64,000 nt of DNA from Morinoia aosen (Eukaryota > Arthropoda > Malacostraca > Amphipoda > Talitridae), in assembly GCA_030386875.1 (NCBI GenBank), contig CM059558.1, positions 4,287,501 to 4,351,500 of the forward strand, written 5' to 3'. A program made the position numbers and the translations under genes. Below, piece after piece: positions 43,616 through 55,480 of this stretch; within the stretch, counting starts at the first letter, position 1; each line of letters begins with the position of its first letter. Below the pieces are notes generated by a model. That model worked only from the letters and a program-made list of their open reading frames with translations, did no database searches and was not told the origin of the DNA.

Positions 43616-44320
43616 TTCCGATCCTCCCAAATAAGGTAAACAAAGAAACAAACAATTGTAATTAAAATTTTTTTTAATTTTTTGGGTCATGTTAGACCTC
43701 TGAAATAATTATAAAGTAATCCAGAGTCATAGGAGATGACATAGCAACGTCAAGTCGTGAAGAAAACGGCAAGAGGGAGGTGTAACATGATAAAATACCA
43801 CTTCCCCCTCCCCTCCCCCCATATTTCAAACCCCCGTAGCGGGTGAACGAGTGAACGTACGAACCTGATTTTTTCACAGGATGTACCTGACATCTTACCC
43901 TTCTGAATAGCAGCTATAAATCCATATCCCTATAGAAATTTCTACATTCTGAGGGTACGCTTCCCTTAATTCTTCTACAACCACCTGAAATCTTTCCATA
44001 AGAGACCCCTATAAACACTTACCAGTCTACAATTTATATTGATCTTAACTAATAATGCTAAAATATCAGCACAGAGTAGCTGCAATGTATTGATGACTGT
44101 ACACCTAATACACCCCCCCCCCAAAAAAAGTCTTGCATTCATCTGACACAAAACCTCTGTATACATATTTAACAAACATAACATCCTTACACACGACTGA
44201 TGCAAACCCACAAGCACTTCCCACCATTCACTCATTATCCTTTCAGTCCCCACACGTGCTCTACTTTCATTATAATAGCTCATTGCTTCAACAAGAACAT
44301 CCAAGCCAATTCTAGGTTTT
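43616..44320. other. Unassigned sequence with short poly-C/poly-A tracts
   Basis: A C-rich stretch near 43801-43820 and a C9-A7 run near 44113. No gene recognised. Confidence 0.5.
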
Positions 44321-44324
44321 TTAT

Positions 44325-44770
44325 TGCTCTATTCGCTAGAGATATGCTTACTTCACAAGCTGTCAAATTTGCAGAATGATCTGAGCACTGTAAGAGGAGG
44401 AAATGGGGTTTAGAAGAGGGAGAGGGGTCCAATCAGCAGCCAGTGCCGACCAGCAAGTGCATGAGCCACGCCCCTGAAAATTCTTTTTTTATAGTTTTAT
44501 TGCTCTATTCAATACAGAAGTCCTTACTTTACAAGATAGCAAAGGTTCAGAACGTTCTGGGCTTTGTGAGAGAGAGAAACGGGGGGCAGGGGGGGTGGAT
44601 TCAAATCAAAAAGTGCCGGACAGTAACTGCATTAGGCACAAACCAGAAATATTTGGATTTTGTTTTGTTTGTCTATTTGACACAGAAATTCTTAGTTTAC
44701 AATCAAGCAGAGCTGCACAACTTTCTTTGCTCTGTGAGATTGGAAAACATAGGCGAGAGAGGGTGTTGCG
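44325..44770. repeat. Tandem repeat of about 170 bp, three diverged copies
   Basis: Units start near 44325, 44490 and 44665. Each contains TTGCTCTATT-like, CTTACTTTACAAG-like and GGGCTTTGTGAGAGAGAG-like blocks, then a G-rich tract and a TGCCGGACAGTAACTGCA-like block. The same unit appears inverted at 46150-46500. Confidence 0.8.
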
Positions 44771-46500
44771 CTTTGAAGATGTCGCAGCGTGCGCACCTGG
44801 AGCTGTGGTTCATACCAGTGACGCCAGCTCCATGCATATCTGTGATGCCTGTGGTACCAGTTCATTCAAAGAACAACAAAAAACTTACATGAAAATATAT
44901 TCAAATGTTCAGATAGCTTTTAGAACATCAACCGGGTCAATTTTTTCAAGTAATAAAGCTTGCAAAGGAAAAAATGAAAAATTGTAGAAAAATGCACATC
45001 CAGAACAGTTGAAGGAAAAAGTTCAAAATCTATCTCCTCTGAAAGTTATTATCGTAGAGTAATGATTCAAGTCTCATTGAATACGTGAAATGTTGTTCCA
45101 TAACTATATGTGGATCCCCATTGAAATTCACAGTAATTTTTTAGTTACATAGAAAAATCTACAGAAAAATGAAAGATTTAAAAAAAAGTAATTTCAAATA
45201 TAAAAAACAGCTAATTTCATAACAAGCCCACGTCCAGCTATGCAGCAACATTTTGCGCATTCAATGAGACATAAATCATTGCTCTACAATAATAACTTTT
45301 GAAGGAGATAGCTTTTGAAATTATTTTTGTTCACTAATTCTTTCGTATTATCTCAGTAATTAATTTGAAAGTTGAAAAAAGGGAGGGATACACACCTATG
45401 TCTCTAAGAAGAATACATACCTATGCCAAATTTTATAGAACTAGTTCCCATACAACAAACTTCAATCAAAAAATTGGCTGTCACTTTTGTTGAATGGGAA
45501 CTAGATCTATGAAATTTCGCATACATGTGTATTTTTGATAGGGTTACAGGTGCGTATCCCAAAATTTTTTCCAATTTTGAACTAATTACTGAGATAATGG
45601 GTAAAATGTGGTGAAAAAATTAGGTATTTTCCAAAGCTATCTCCTCTGAAAGTTTCCATTGTAGAGCAATGATTCAAGTCTCATTGAATGAGCAAAGAAT
45701 TGCTGCATGGCTGGACAAAGAATGGATTCAAAATTTGTGAAAGTTTAGTTTTCATGATAATACAATTTTTCTTTTCAAAGGTTATGGTTATGGTTTTTTC
45801 CATAGATTTTTCAATGTAACTAAAGAAGTACAATGAATTTCATATTGATTCTCCGTCCAGCCATTCAGCCACTCTTTGCGCATCCAAGATCTAAATCACA
45901 TTGCTCTAAGATAATAACTTCTGGAGATAATAGCTTTTGGAAATACCCTATTTTCCTATTTTGAACTGTTCAGAGAGAACATTTTCCTAAAATTTTACTT
46001 TTTTTTCATAGGCAAGCTATATTGCTTGGAAAAATTGACACGGTTGATGTTCTGAAAGCTATCTGAATATATGAATAGTTTTTCATGAAAGATTTTTTTG
46101 TTCCTTGAAGGAACTTGTACCAGACGTATCAAGAGACATTTAGAACTGGTATCATAGATTCATGTCACCGCCCCAGGAGCGCCCACGCTGCGTCCTCCTC
46201 GATGCACTCCTACTCTTCCCACCTTCGTTTTCCCCTCTCACGCAGCAAAGAACGTTGTGAAGCTTTGCTAGATTGTAAACTAGGGAGTTCTTTGTCAAAT
46301 AGACCAAAACAACATAATCCAGATATTTCTAGTTCATGTTTAATGCAGTGACTGTCTGGCACTACCAGCTGGATTCAAAACCATCCCCTTCCCCCCCTCG
46401 TTTCCCCCTCTCACAAAGCACAAAACGTTCAGCATATTTGACAGCTGGTGAAGTAAGCATGTCTCTAATGAATAAAGTTATAAAACAAAAACCAGGAATT
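44480..46500. repeat. Imperfect palindrome of about 2 kb, centre near 45480
   Basis: The left arm 44480-45470 and right arm 45490-46500 are collinear reverse complements along their whole length. Anchors are GATAGCTTTTAGAACATCAA (44915) versus its complement near 46060, ATCTCCTCTGAAAGTTATTA (45030) versus its complement near 45930, and GTCCAGC..GCAGCAA blocks. No transposase or long ORF lies in the arms. It looks like a foldback-type or satellite-derived structure. Confidence 0.85.
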
Positions 46501-46559
46501 TTCCGGATTCTGGGTATACGTTCCTCTTCAAAAAATCGAACAATTTGACTCAATAAAAT

Positions 46560-47050
46560 ATTCGAAAATTTATGCAAATACTTCAAGAGTGAAATATGCT
46601 CTAATGTATTCAAATGTTTATTACATTCAAATAGAAATTTAAAGCTATAAATTTTTTGGAATTTACCCATATCTCTTTTCTCCCACTTCCTCCCCCAGGG
46701 GAAAATTTCTATAAATTGCTAATTTTCAGCCAAGATTGTGCAGAGATTTTTTTTGTTAGATTTACAATAGACTAATCTACAAAATTAGGATTCAATGTTT
46801 TTATATTGCTTCAGAAATGTTGTAGCATATTTTTTCATTTTTTAAACATTTTTCCTGATTCAGCGAGAAAAAATTAATAAAAAAATTCAGAATCAACTGA
46901 TCAAATAACTACCTCTCAATTTTATAGTACTCTCCTTGATCTTTACAATGCAAAAAAGATCCTTTATCTTTACAACTTTTTCTTTTAATCTTCAAAACTG
47001 TAGAAGAAATAAAGTGGCTAAGTTGGAAGTGTTTCAGAGAAAATGGCATT
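46560..47050. repeat. Direct repeat R, copy 1
   Basis: It aligns with 47920-48330. Shared blocks are ACTTC.AGAGTGA.ATA, TTTGGAATTT.CCC, TTTCAGCCAA.ATTTTGT-like and CCTT.ATCTTTAC. The two copies flank a Penelope-like fragment. Confidence 0.7.
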
Positions 47051-47344
47051 CAAAGTTACCGAGCACCAGAGCGCATATGACACTGTTTCATACCATTGTT
47101 TTCCGCCAAAACTTACAAACTAAAAAACTACTTATAAGTCTAAAACATTTTAGATAAGTCTTCCATAGTTATAATAAATCAGTAAAAAAAAGGCGGGTAA
47201 AAACATCTTTCACAAAATCTCACGATGTATTTTAAGAATAGAGCTTTCGAGCATAACCATACTCATTTTCAATATCTGGAATAATAAATTGAAACATGGT
47301 AGATATAGTACATGAATACAGATTGTTAATGGAAATTAAATGAA

Positions 47345-47660
47345 AAAATTAGGACAAGATATTTAGATGCGCAGAAGATGACATATCATTGAGACTTGGT
47401 TTAAATTGATGAATTATGATACTTTTTAGTAACTTAAGGCTATGTTTATTACAAGTTGAGACTATTTTGAAATTATCAGTACGGATTGGATGGTCAGATT
47501 CTAATGCGTGATCTCTTATACTGCTGTGCAATGGGTTTACGCTATTTCCCTCACGGACCGACACCCCCTTGTGCTCAGTTATGCGTGTTTTGCAAAATGG
47601 CGAGCAGTCTCACCATAATAAGGAGCTTCACACTAACCACACGCATATCTATAGACTACG
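47345..47660 (-). pseudogene. Second Penelope-like endonuclease fragment
   Basis: The minus strand gives APYYGETARHF, then after a frame change VSVREGNSVNPLHSSIRDHA, LESDHPIRTDNFKIV, and SLKLLKSIIIHQFKPSLND. The YYGET..R.....S.NP..S.IRDH...H......F.I......L...E-like order matches the second half of the GIY-YIG domain and the extreme C terminus of Penelope-like elements. It is of a different subfamily from the fragment at 30.9 kb. The RT is absent. Confidence 0.65.
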
Positions 47661-47919
47661 CAGCTAAGCAACAAAGTGGGCATTTTATCGCCGTACCGAA
47701 AAAAACTGCCAGTGTTGAAAAAATTCCGGAAAGTAATGCGTATGTCAATTTGCAGATAGAACTTATTACATAAATTACGAATTTCACAAGAAATTTTCTG
47801 ATTTTGCGACAGGGAGATGGAGGGCAGAGTGAAATATAATAAATCACTTCCACTAATGTCGCTAGTACTTGCTGCATCTACAGAGGGATCTCAGCAGTTT
47901 TTCCCAATGAAATCTTCAA

Positions 47920-48330
47920 GAATTTTTAAAAAATACTTCTAGAGTGATATAAGCTCTGAGGTATTCACAGCATGTTTACAACATTTATAGCCGATAGAGT
48001 ATTTGGAATTTCCCCCTGAAGCATATTTCTTGAAATTTTAATTTCTCAGCCAATTTTGTATTTGAGACAATTTTTTTTGTTTGATTCACAATGCACATAA
48101 CTAAAAAAATCAAAAACAGTTTTTTGATATTGCTTTAGACATAATTAAAAAGAATTCTATATTCAAAATCCAATTTTATTTTTCTCTGCAATAAACAAAT
48201 TTTTAATAACCTAACAAAAAAGTACCCTTAAATTTATACTGATCACCTTCATCTTTACGATGGGGGAATGATCTCTATATGTGAAAAACTATAGCTGGAA
48301 TTGCCCCTCAAGGTTGAAAAGCATCTTCAG
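47920..48330. repeat. Direct repeat R, copy 2
   Basis: Diverged direct copy of 46560-47050, on the other side of the Penelope fragment. Confidence 0.7.
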
Positions 48331-48642
48331 CCAGAGCGGACTGCTGCATTTGATATTCTAGGCATTTTACCACTGTTTCAACCACTTCACCATTTGTTTC
48401 ACTGCTAAAATCAAATCCATACACCCTCTATCCTACCAAAAACTGAACAGCTTGTCTCCTATTGGCGTTTTTTTTTCTTTCATATGATTTAACAATACTC
48501 TGCCATACAGATTACCAACTATGCTCAATATACTTATACTTGATGAATTGGAGTTCTCATACCTACCCCCTTACATTTTTATAATCGAATCACAACACAC
48601 ATTCTTCAAATAAATCAGCAATGTACCAACAACAACAAAAAT

Positions 48643-49696
48643 TCAGCAACTAAAACAATCTATCAATGTCACCCATGGTATGTAGTACGACCCCTGAGAT
48701 TGGTGTACATCGGCCGGAACGGTCACTTGTTTTGGTTGTGTGGTTTTCAAAGATGCAGCATATGTTCTTTCATTAATTCTTGACTCTGGAATTTGCATAA
48801 TTTCTTGCATAGGGGCAGTTTCATCCTTGTTCAATTGAGTCAGTTGAGAACTTGGCACATAAGTGGTTTTGATTCTTTGTGAGATAGATTCTAGATTATC
48901 TGTGGTCTTGTCTATGACTTGCCTCCAAGCTTCTGAGAAGGAGAGGCCATCTTTCACTAGTGCTTGTATTTGTACGGCATTTTGGATATATGGGCATTCT
49001 CTAGAGCTGGCCACATGATTCCCCTTGCAGTTGGCACAAAGAGGGGTGGGGGCATTGCATTTATCTTTTGAGTGGCCACCACCATAGATAAGGCATCTTT
49101 CTACAGATGTACACCCACTAGCAGAGTGTCCATGACGTTGGCATTTATAGCATTGGATGGGTGGAGGAGAATATGGGCTGACCTGGAAGTTCATGTATTC
49201 TATTTTTAGTTGCCTTGGGAGATCACTGCCTTGAAGTTGCACTTTTAAACTGAGGGAGTCTTCTTTTTATCCATTTATCCATGTTAACCACTTTGGCATT
49301 TTCACAACTGGCAATTGGGATAAGATCACTCAAATTAACATCATAGTCTATTGGTCTGATAACCCCAAAAGTAGTAAGTGGCAACTCAGAGCGTGGCTTA
49401 AAGCAGCTGACTGCAAACTTTCCAATACTGTCAATTTTCAATAGTCTTGCCATCTCCTCCTCTTCTGTGGTCTCTTTGAGTTCAACTGCAATCAGATTTC
49501 GTCGTTTGTTGACTCTAACTTCTTTGACATGGTCATAATTAAGTATCTGTTTCAGTCCTTGTGCAGCTCCAAATGGGTCATAAGTCATTTTTTTCTTGTT
49601 TGTTCCAAGCAATTCATTTCTTGACTCCTGTAGTTGAGTAATCAGCAGAGTACACATTTTATTTTGGAATGCCAGCATTTTGTTAGTTGGGTACAT
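48643..49696 (-). pseudogene. LINE ORF1 (zinc-knuckle RNA-binding protein)
   Basis: The upstream part (49223-49696) has an RRM-like region (LKQILNYDHVKEVRVNKRRN, then IDSIGKFAVSCFKPRSELPL). It passes by a frame change near 49240 to a part with three zinc knuckles: CYKCQRHGHSASGC, a degenerate CLIYGGGHSKDKC and CANCKGNHVASSREC. An SFSEAWRQVI block, usual in jockey/I-type ORF1, follows. An acidic N-terminal stretch (49837-50052, ESEDPCSEIEEELL) is probably the start of the same ORF. The protein would bind the LINE RNA. Non-functional. Confidence 0.78.
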
Positions 49697-50220
49697 CTTC
49701 TTTGGTTTAGGTGAAGTAGATTTACGAGTTTTTTTGATGATTCACAATCAGAGTTGGAGCTTGAGAGGCTCACACTGGTTCGTTCTCTTTTCTTTGATAG
49801 GATGTTCCTTTTGAACCAAGTCCCCTGTATTAAAGATTAATTTGTTTCTTCAGTACTCATTATTTTATCTCCGTCAATTTGCTCATCTTCGCTGGCAGGA
49901 TTAGCGGCTAGCAACAGCTCTTCTTCGATTTCAGAGCAGGGATCTTCCGATTCTCTGAGATCACTAAAACGATTTGTCAATGGCAGTTCAGCCATTTCAG
50001 ATTTTAAAAGAAGCCCCAGGAAGGGGCCACCAACAGAGAGTAATATGAACAACCAGCAAGATACAAGTGGAAATTATAACAAATACAAGAGAAAATTACA
50101 ATATATATATATATGAATACAGTATACCGTGGTCAAGGGAACGGTGAAAAATCCAAACAATTAGTCACAATACCCTTCGCACCCCTCCCACCCCAATTGA
50201 AATACCGCTACGCGGCCCCC
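48643..50220 (-). mobile_element. LINE 5' part: leader and ORF1 only
   Basis: Reading the minus strand from about 50220: a GC-rich start (GGGGGGCCGCGTAGCGG) typical of LINE 5' ends, a leader with a short TA run, then ORF1 in several frames ending at 48643. No endonuclease or RT follows on this strand. The copy is either 3'-deleted or an ORF1-only family. Confidence 0.7.
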
Positions 50221-50299
50221 CCCAGATGGAGAAGAGAGAGCCGGTTGCGCGTATTATGAATCTTAAAAAAAAAGTTATTAAGTTTAATCTTGAAATTAC

Positions 50300-52065
50300 T
50301 TCTATGTTTTTACAGGAGCTCGGCACAAGCAGTCTTATCTCAATGAACGCAACTCCAAACTTGAACTTGAACTTGAACTTGAGGGCCGACAGTGTCGGGG
50401 CCTTTGTAACGGCCTACAGTTCCCTCCACAATTTTCACACAAAGTTCAGCGCCTGGTACCAGACTTGTCCACTAAACTACTCAGGATCTACGATCCTTGT
50501 CACAAGCCTCCATTGGAAGGCATCACCGGGACAACCAGTGTGTCAAAACACCATCCCCCGGCACATTGGGTCATTACAGCCCATTCTACCAGACTGGCTC
50601 ATTCCAGTCACTGTCTCTTACTCCAGGCACGCACAAGAAACACTTTCATAGCCTCAGTGATACTCGCATTACACTCCTGATCCAATCCAGCAAGACAGCT
50701 CATACCGCAATCATCTTCAGCACATCTGGCATTCCACTCATTCTCTCCATACTGCTCAGACACCACATTCATAAAACTCTCTCTCTCTTGCTCATAATTA
50801 CTACATTCCAGCACAAAATGCTCAATTGTTTCCTCTACTCCACTATTACACTGCTGACATAATCTGTTATTATTCTCATTCCATCTCCATGTACGTCTGT
50901 TCACACTCAATGACTTACATCTCACAGCAAACAAGAGTTGACTTCCAAAACTACCATCATAGAACAGCTCAAACTTAGATGCTTTCTTTTTCATATACCA
51001 GTTAAGTGTAGGCTTCCGCATCATGCTAAGCTTCCACTTATTCAATCCATACTCTTTTGTTTGTCTCTCAATCTCTTTCTTCCACCTCTTGCAGTCCCAC
51101 TCAGGCCCTACACCTCCAACAGTTATTAAACTCCAGTCATCCACAGGTCTCCCAATTCTAACATGAATAATCTTTTGCATACTGAGTTTCCTTGCATGCC
51201 CCCAACATACTTTCTCCCAATAGCTTACACTCGGATTCCATTCAAAGATTCGCCTTACCCACCTGCTATTCTGCATTCTTTCAATTCTCACCTTATAATT
51301 CAGCACAGCTTTCATCATTCTTTCTGAAAATAGGCTCCACCCAAGGTCACCTCTAATGGCTTCTATAGCTGTCCATTTTGGAGCACCCAATGCTACACGT
51401 CCTACCTTATTTTGTATCACATCCAGCTTTTCAAGATCACTTCCATTCCAAGCAAGAGCACTCATACCATACATGACACTAGGTACAGCAACATACTTCC
51501 ACATTCCTCTCACACATTCGTACTTGTTTGCTCTGTATCTGGCCACACTACCTAACCGTCCACTCCACTGCATTGCTTTAGCCACTTTCTCACCTTTAGT
51601 TCTAGTACATCCATCTTCACTTATCATACAACCTAGATATTTGTATTCTTTTGTTCTACCTATTCTGATTTCTCCAATATTCCACAGTCTGTCTCTATCA
51701 GTCTCATCATTATTTATAACCATGACCTTACTTTTATCGGCACCAAAGTTCATCTTGAAATCTGTACTATATCCATTCACAATGTCAAGCATCCTTTGTA
51801 GTTCATGACCACATTCACTAACCACAACCACATCATCAGCATACAACAAAAAGCTCAGTCTCTCATTACCAACTTTCAGTCCTAAACCACTCCCTCTCAG
51901 TCGAACTGCTAATTCTTCTGTGTACAATCCAAACAACAGGGGGGACAGAGTACAGCCCTGTCTCACTCCTCTAACACTCCTCACTTGCCCTGTTTCCAAA
52001 TTTCCTAACCTGTAGATAACACATGTGTTCTCATACAGACTCTGTACAATGTTCACTATTTTTTT
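50300..52065 (-). mobile_element. 5'-truncated LINE with intact RT C-terminus
   Basis: It contains a 482-codon RT stretch and a 3' untranslated region of about 300 bp with a short CAAGTT repeat near 50370. At 52065 it meets an (AAC)n tail belonging to another element. Confidence 0.75.
50608..52056 (-). CDS. LINE reverse transcriptase, motif B to C-terminus
   Basis: Starting just before motif B: GVRQGCTLSPLLFGLYTEEL, then FLLYADDVVVVSECGHELQ with the catalytic YADD, MNFGADKSKVMVI and KEYKYLGCMISEDG. A C-terminal CQQCNSGVEETIEHFVLECS block (CxxC...H...C) follows. There is no RNase H. The frame is uninterrupted to its stop at 50608, so the truncated copy is not very old. The clade is not certain. 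Confidence 0.85.
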   Translation of the reverse strand: MNIVQSLYENTCVIYRLGNLETGQVRSVRGVRQGCTLSPLLFGLYTEELAVRLRGSGLGLKVGNERLSFLLYADDVVVVSECGHELQRMLDIVNGYSTDFKMNFGADKSKVMVINNDETDRDRLWNIGEIRIGRTKEYKYLGCMISEDGCTRTKGEKVAKAMQWSGRLGSVARYRANKYECVRGMWKYVAVPSVMYGMSALAWNGSDLEKLDVIQNKVGRVALGAPKWTAIEAIRGDLGWSLFSERMMKAVLNYKVRIERMQNSRWVRRIFEWNPSVSYWEKVCWGHARKLSMQKIIHVRIGRPVDDWSLITVGGVGPEWDCKRWKKEIERQTKEYGLNKWKLSMMRKPTLNWYMKKKASKFELFYDGSFGSQLLFAVRCKSLSVNRRTWRWNENNNRLCQQCNSGVEETIEHFVLECSNYEQERESFMNVVSEQYGENEWNARCAEDDCGMSCLAGLDQECNASITEAMKVFLVRAWSKRQ

Positions 52066-52150
52066 GTTGTTGTTGTTGTTCTCTCAGGGTTTATCGAGGC
52101 TTTGAGAACAAGCTCATGCAGCCTCAAGTCTTGACACACTCTGAGTGCAG
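52066..52150 (-). mobile_element. 3' end of a retroposon with (AAC)n tail
   Basis: On the minus strand, ACTTGAGGCTGCATGAGC... leads to CGATAAACCCTGAGAG and then (AAC)5. A short microsatellite tail is typical of some LINE or SINE 3' ends. The body is only partly recognisable. Confidence 0.5.
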
Positions 52151-53130
52151 GTAATATTGATTAGACAAGAAGTTCCTGGAGCATGCCAACCAGAGTCACA
52201 CTAATGTGTCACTTATTTTAGGTTTCTAAGTTTTTAAGATATATTATTTAATATGGAATAGAAAAATCTGAAACAAAAGAGATACATCCTACCCCCAAAC
52301 ACACACACACACTCATCCTCGCACACACGCCCTTGGAAGAACCTAACATGCCCTCACACAGTACCAGAAATGTAGGCTACATGATTTAGCAGTATGTAGA
52401 ATCGTTTTCAAGTTAGGTAGTATTTTCTCCTCTGTGTCCATCTTCCTCACTGTGTCCCAATCTTAGTTACTCGGATGTTGACCTGAGGAAAATTTCTACA
52501 GGAACAATTATTTCTTCTGTATGTGTTTTGTGACACTGACTATGAGTAGTAGATGTGTTTGTAGGGGGAATGGGCAGTTTTAAAATACTGTGTATGAGTG
52601 GGAATTTGATTGAATAAGTAATCACAAGGATGGGGAAAGTGAAAACGAAAATTATACCTTACAGAAGGAGGGAGAAAAATTCTAGTCAATAAATTATTAA
52701 TTTCAATACACACATGCATCCAAAACTTACAGAACAAAGGAAAGCTCCAGCCTGGGCGGCGCAGCCTGGAGGTTCCCAAGAGACAGGTACATTATTAAGT
52801 TACAAAAGTTCTCACGGATGCCTGTATGCATGTGGGTCTCTGAGGGAGTAACAAACATGACCCGAGGCACCATCCCGGCCTCAGGTTAGTGCTAACTACT
52901 GATACCAACACCAAGGATGCCAGAATGATGCCCCAAATCATTGCAGTTCTAAATCGTTATTACAGTCACTGAGAAGCACTGGATAATTTGAGAGGGGGAG
53001 ATTGAGTGGGGGAAAGATCTTGGCAATTCAACTTTAAACAGCCAATTTTTGAGAGAGTGGGGGAGGGATGTCCCCTTTTAAAATTCTGATACTACTGCCT
53101 AGCATATGATACTCATTCACAGATACAGAC
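52151..53130. other. Unassigned sequence
   Basis: A short (CA)n run near 52300. No gene recognised. The right part probably includes the 3' untranslated region of the RNase H-bearing LINE. Confidence 0.5.
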
Positions 53131-53173
53131 ACTGCATCCCCATGCATACCTAAGGATATACAGTTTTACTTAT

Positions 53174-55480
53174 TCACAGTAATGATACCTTGTTTGTATC
53201 TCTCAGGAAATTGGCAAGGGCTTGCATTATTGGAAATTGCACAGAGTCAGGAAAGGGACCTCCACCTAGTACATTTTTAACTGTTAGGGGTACATGTACG
53301 GAGTTGAGGGAGGAGGTTAGATGTTGGCGGGCATTGTTATGATTCTGGCAATGCAGAAGAAAGTGCTGAACTGTTTCAGCAACACCACATTCACAGTCTG
53401 GGTGATCAATCAGTCTAAATCTGTACAGGTGAGCCGCAAGTCGTACATGTCCAAGTCTGAGCCTGGTTATGGCAGTTTCAACTGCCCGGCTTGGGTGGGA
53501 TGCCCAAGGCCATTCTTTTATGGAGTCCTTGATTGAAGCCAGAAACCTACCCTTGCCATTTTGGACTGATTCATGCCATGTTCTCTCCCACTCGGCATTC
53601 AAGACCTGAAGTAAATTTTTATGAATATCCTCTGTGAGCAGCGGAAACAATGTGCGAAACCTGAGGTTGTGTGCAGCTTTTGCTGTTGCATCTGCTGCTT
53701 CGTTTCCTGCAATTCTTCGGTGAGCAGGAATGAACTGGATTTTGACTGTATATTTTTCATTTAAAATTAACAAAGTTTGTTGTATATTGAATATTAATGT
53801 AGTATATTTTTTTGGTTTCAACGATTGGAGAAGAAGAATTGAGGAAAGAGAGTCAGTAAAGACCACATAAGACTCTCCAGTCTGAAGGTTGTTTTGGGCC
53901 CAGTTCAAGGCCTCATAGATTGCATAGAGCTCAGCACCAAATGAGGAGACAAATGGAAAGAGCTTCCAGTCAAGGAAGACATTTCTCCTTGGAATCACCA
54001 GAGCTGCTGCAGTGGAGGTTAGGGGGCATTCTATATGAGAACCATCAGTGAAAGCATGCAAAAAGCCACTATATTGGCCATGAACAAGTTCGTTGAAGAG
54101 CTGTTTATTAGTTTCTGTAGAGAGAGTAGCAGATGGCTCTGAGGCAAAATTTGTAACCAACAAAGAATTAGTAACAAGAAGAGGAGGGAAAGGTGAGTGG
54201 AGAGAGGTTATTGCTGGACGTGGAAAAGGTTGTCGGTAACTTTCTAATATTTTCATTGCAAGTGATAGAAATGAGGATGTTTTACTCATGAGCTTGATTT
54301 GAGGAATGGAAGGAAGCTGTAGGAGTTCTGAGAGATGAGAAACTTTGTGAGCGTAGTCTAGTAGGAGGAGAGTTCTGTGCAGGGACAATGGAGGAATATT
54401 TGCATCTATTTCTAGAGAATTTATTGGAGTGGTTTTGAGGCAACCAAGGGCAATTCGTAGGGAATTGTTCTGAATAATATTTAGTTGTTGTAGTAGGCGT
54501 TTAGGGGCTGTGCAATATAGGGGGGCTGCATAGTCTAGTCGACTTCTAATAAGCGTACGGTACAGTTTTAGAAGGAGAGAGCGATCTCCACCCCACTGAT
54601 GGTGAGAGATTGATTTTAGTAGGTTTGTAAGGGGAATGCAGCTGAGTTTGAGAGAGGAAATATGAGAGGACCAATTTAACTTGGGAGCATCTAGAGTTAC
54701 CCCCAGATACCGGTGTTTGCTTACAAAAGTTAGGGTTATTCCTGCCACAGTTATTGTTGGAGGAATGGTTTGTGAAAGTGTAAAAAGCATACATTTTGTT
54801 TTTTTCTAAATTCAATGAGAGCCCCCATCTTGAGATCCACTCATGAAATGAGGTCAGTGCAGCTTGTATTGATTGTACAGCATTTGCAAAGATTTTATGA
54901 GAAGAAAAGAACGTGATTTCATCAGCATATTCTGCACTCTGTACATCTGGAAGTGATGGCAGGTCACTCAGCATTACATTAAATAATAATGGAGAAAGTA
55001 CTGCTCCTTGAGGAACACCAGACTTCATTTTTTTCTCCCTAGAGCGTAGGCCTTCAAAGAAGACCTGAAAACTGCGTTTTGATAGGTAGCCTCGAACCCA
55101 GCGAAGAAGCTTACCATGTATTCCTATTTTTGAGAGTTTGTACAAAAGGCCGGTATGCCAAACCCGATCAAAAGCCTGAGTGAGATCACAGAAGGCGACT
55201 ACTAGAAAGTGTCTTCTCTGTTGCGCCATTCGGATGGCAGATTCAAGCCTCGCTACTTGGTCCACAGCCGACAGCCTGCGCCGAAATCCTCCCTGTTGCT
55301 TTCTCAGGGCGTGGCCCTCCTCTAAAAGATAGTTCAGTCTATTATTTATTAGAGACTCCATTAGTTTGCCAGTACAGGACAACAATGAGATGGGCCGATA
55401 GGAGGAGACACTTGAGGCAGGCTTAGAAGACTTTTGTATGGGTAGGAGCAGGGCTTTTTTCCACGGTTTTGGGATTATTC
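53174..55480 (-). pseudogene. LINE ORF2, RT palm and RNase H
   Basis: RT motifs: SYRPISLLSCTGKLMESLIN, FCDLTQAFDRVWH (motif A), SGVPQGAVLSPLLFNVMLSD (motif B), and AEYADEITFFSS. The usual YADD box reads YADE in the last of these, so the second metal-binding Asp is replaced by Glu. After a frame change near 54790, at an A-run, comes KHRYLGVTLD. The RNase H domain shows FTDGSHIE, ELYAIYEALNWA, VVFTDSLSS and FIPAHRRIAGNEAAD. The last region contains DCECGVAETVQHFLLHC. RNase H would remove the template RNA. Inactive here. Confidence 0.88.

Noticed and set aside
44443-44987. Plus-strand frames of 130-149 codons
   Set aside because: They lie in the 170-bp tandem unit at the palindrome edge. The frames are not kept in the inverted partner.
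50226-50862. Plus-strand frames up to 141 codons
   Set aside because: They are antisense to the LINE RT C-terminus and its 3' untranslated region, with a CAAGTT repeat making a run of Leu-Asn.
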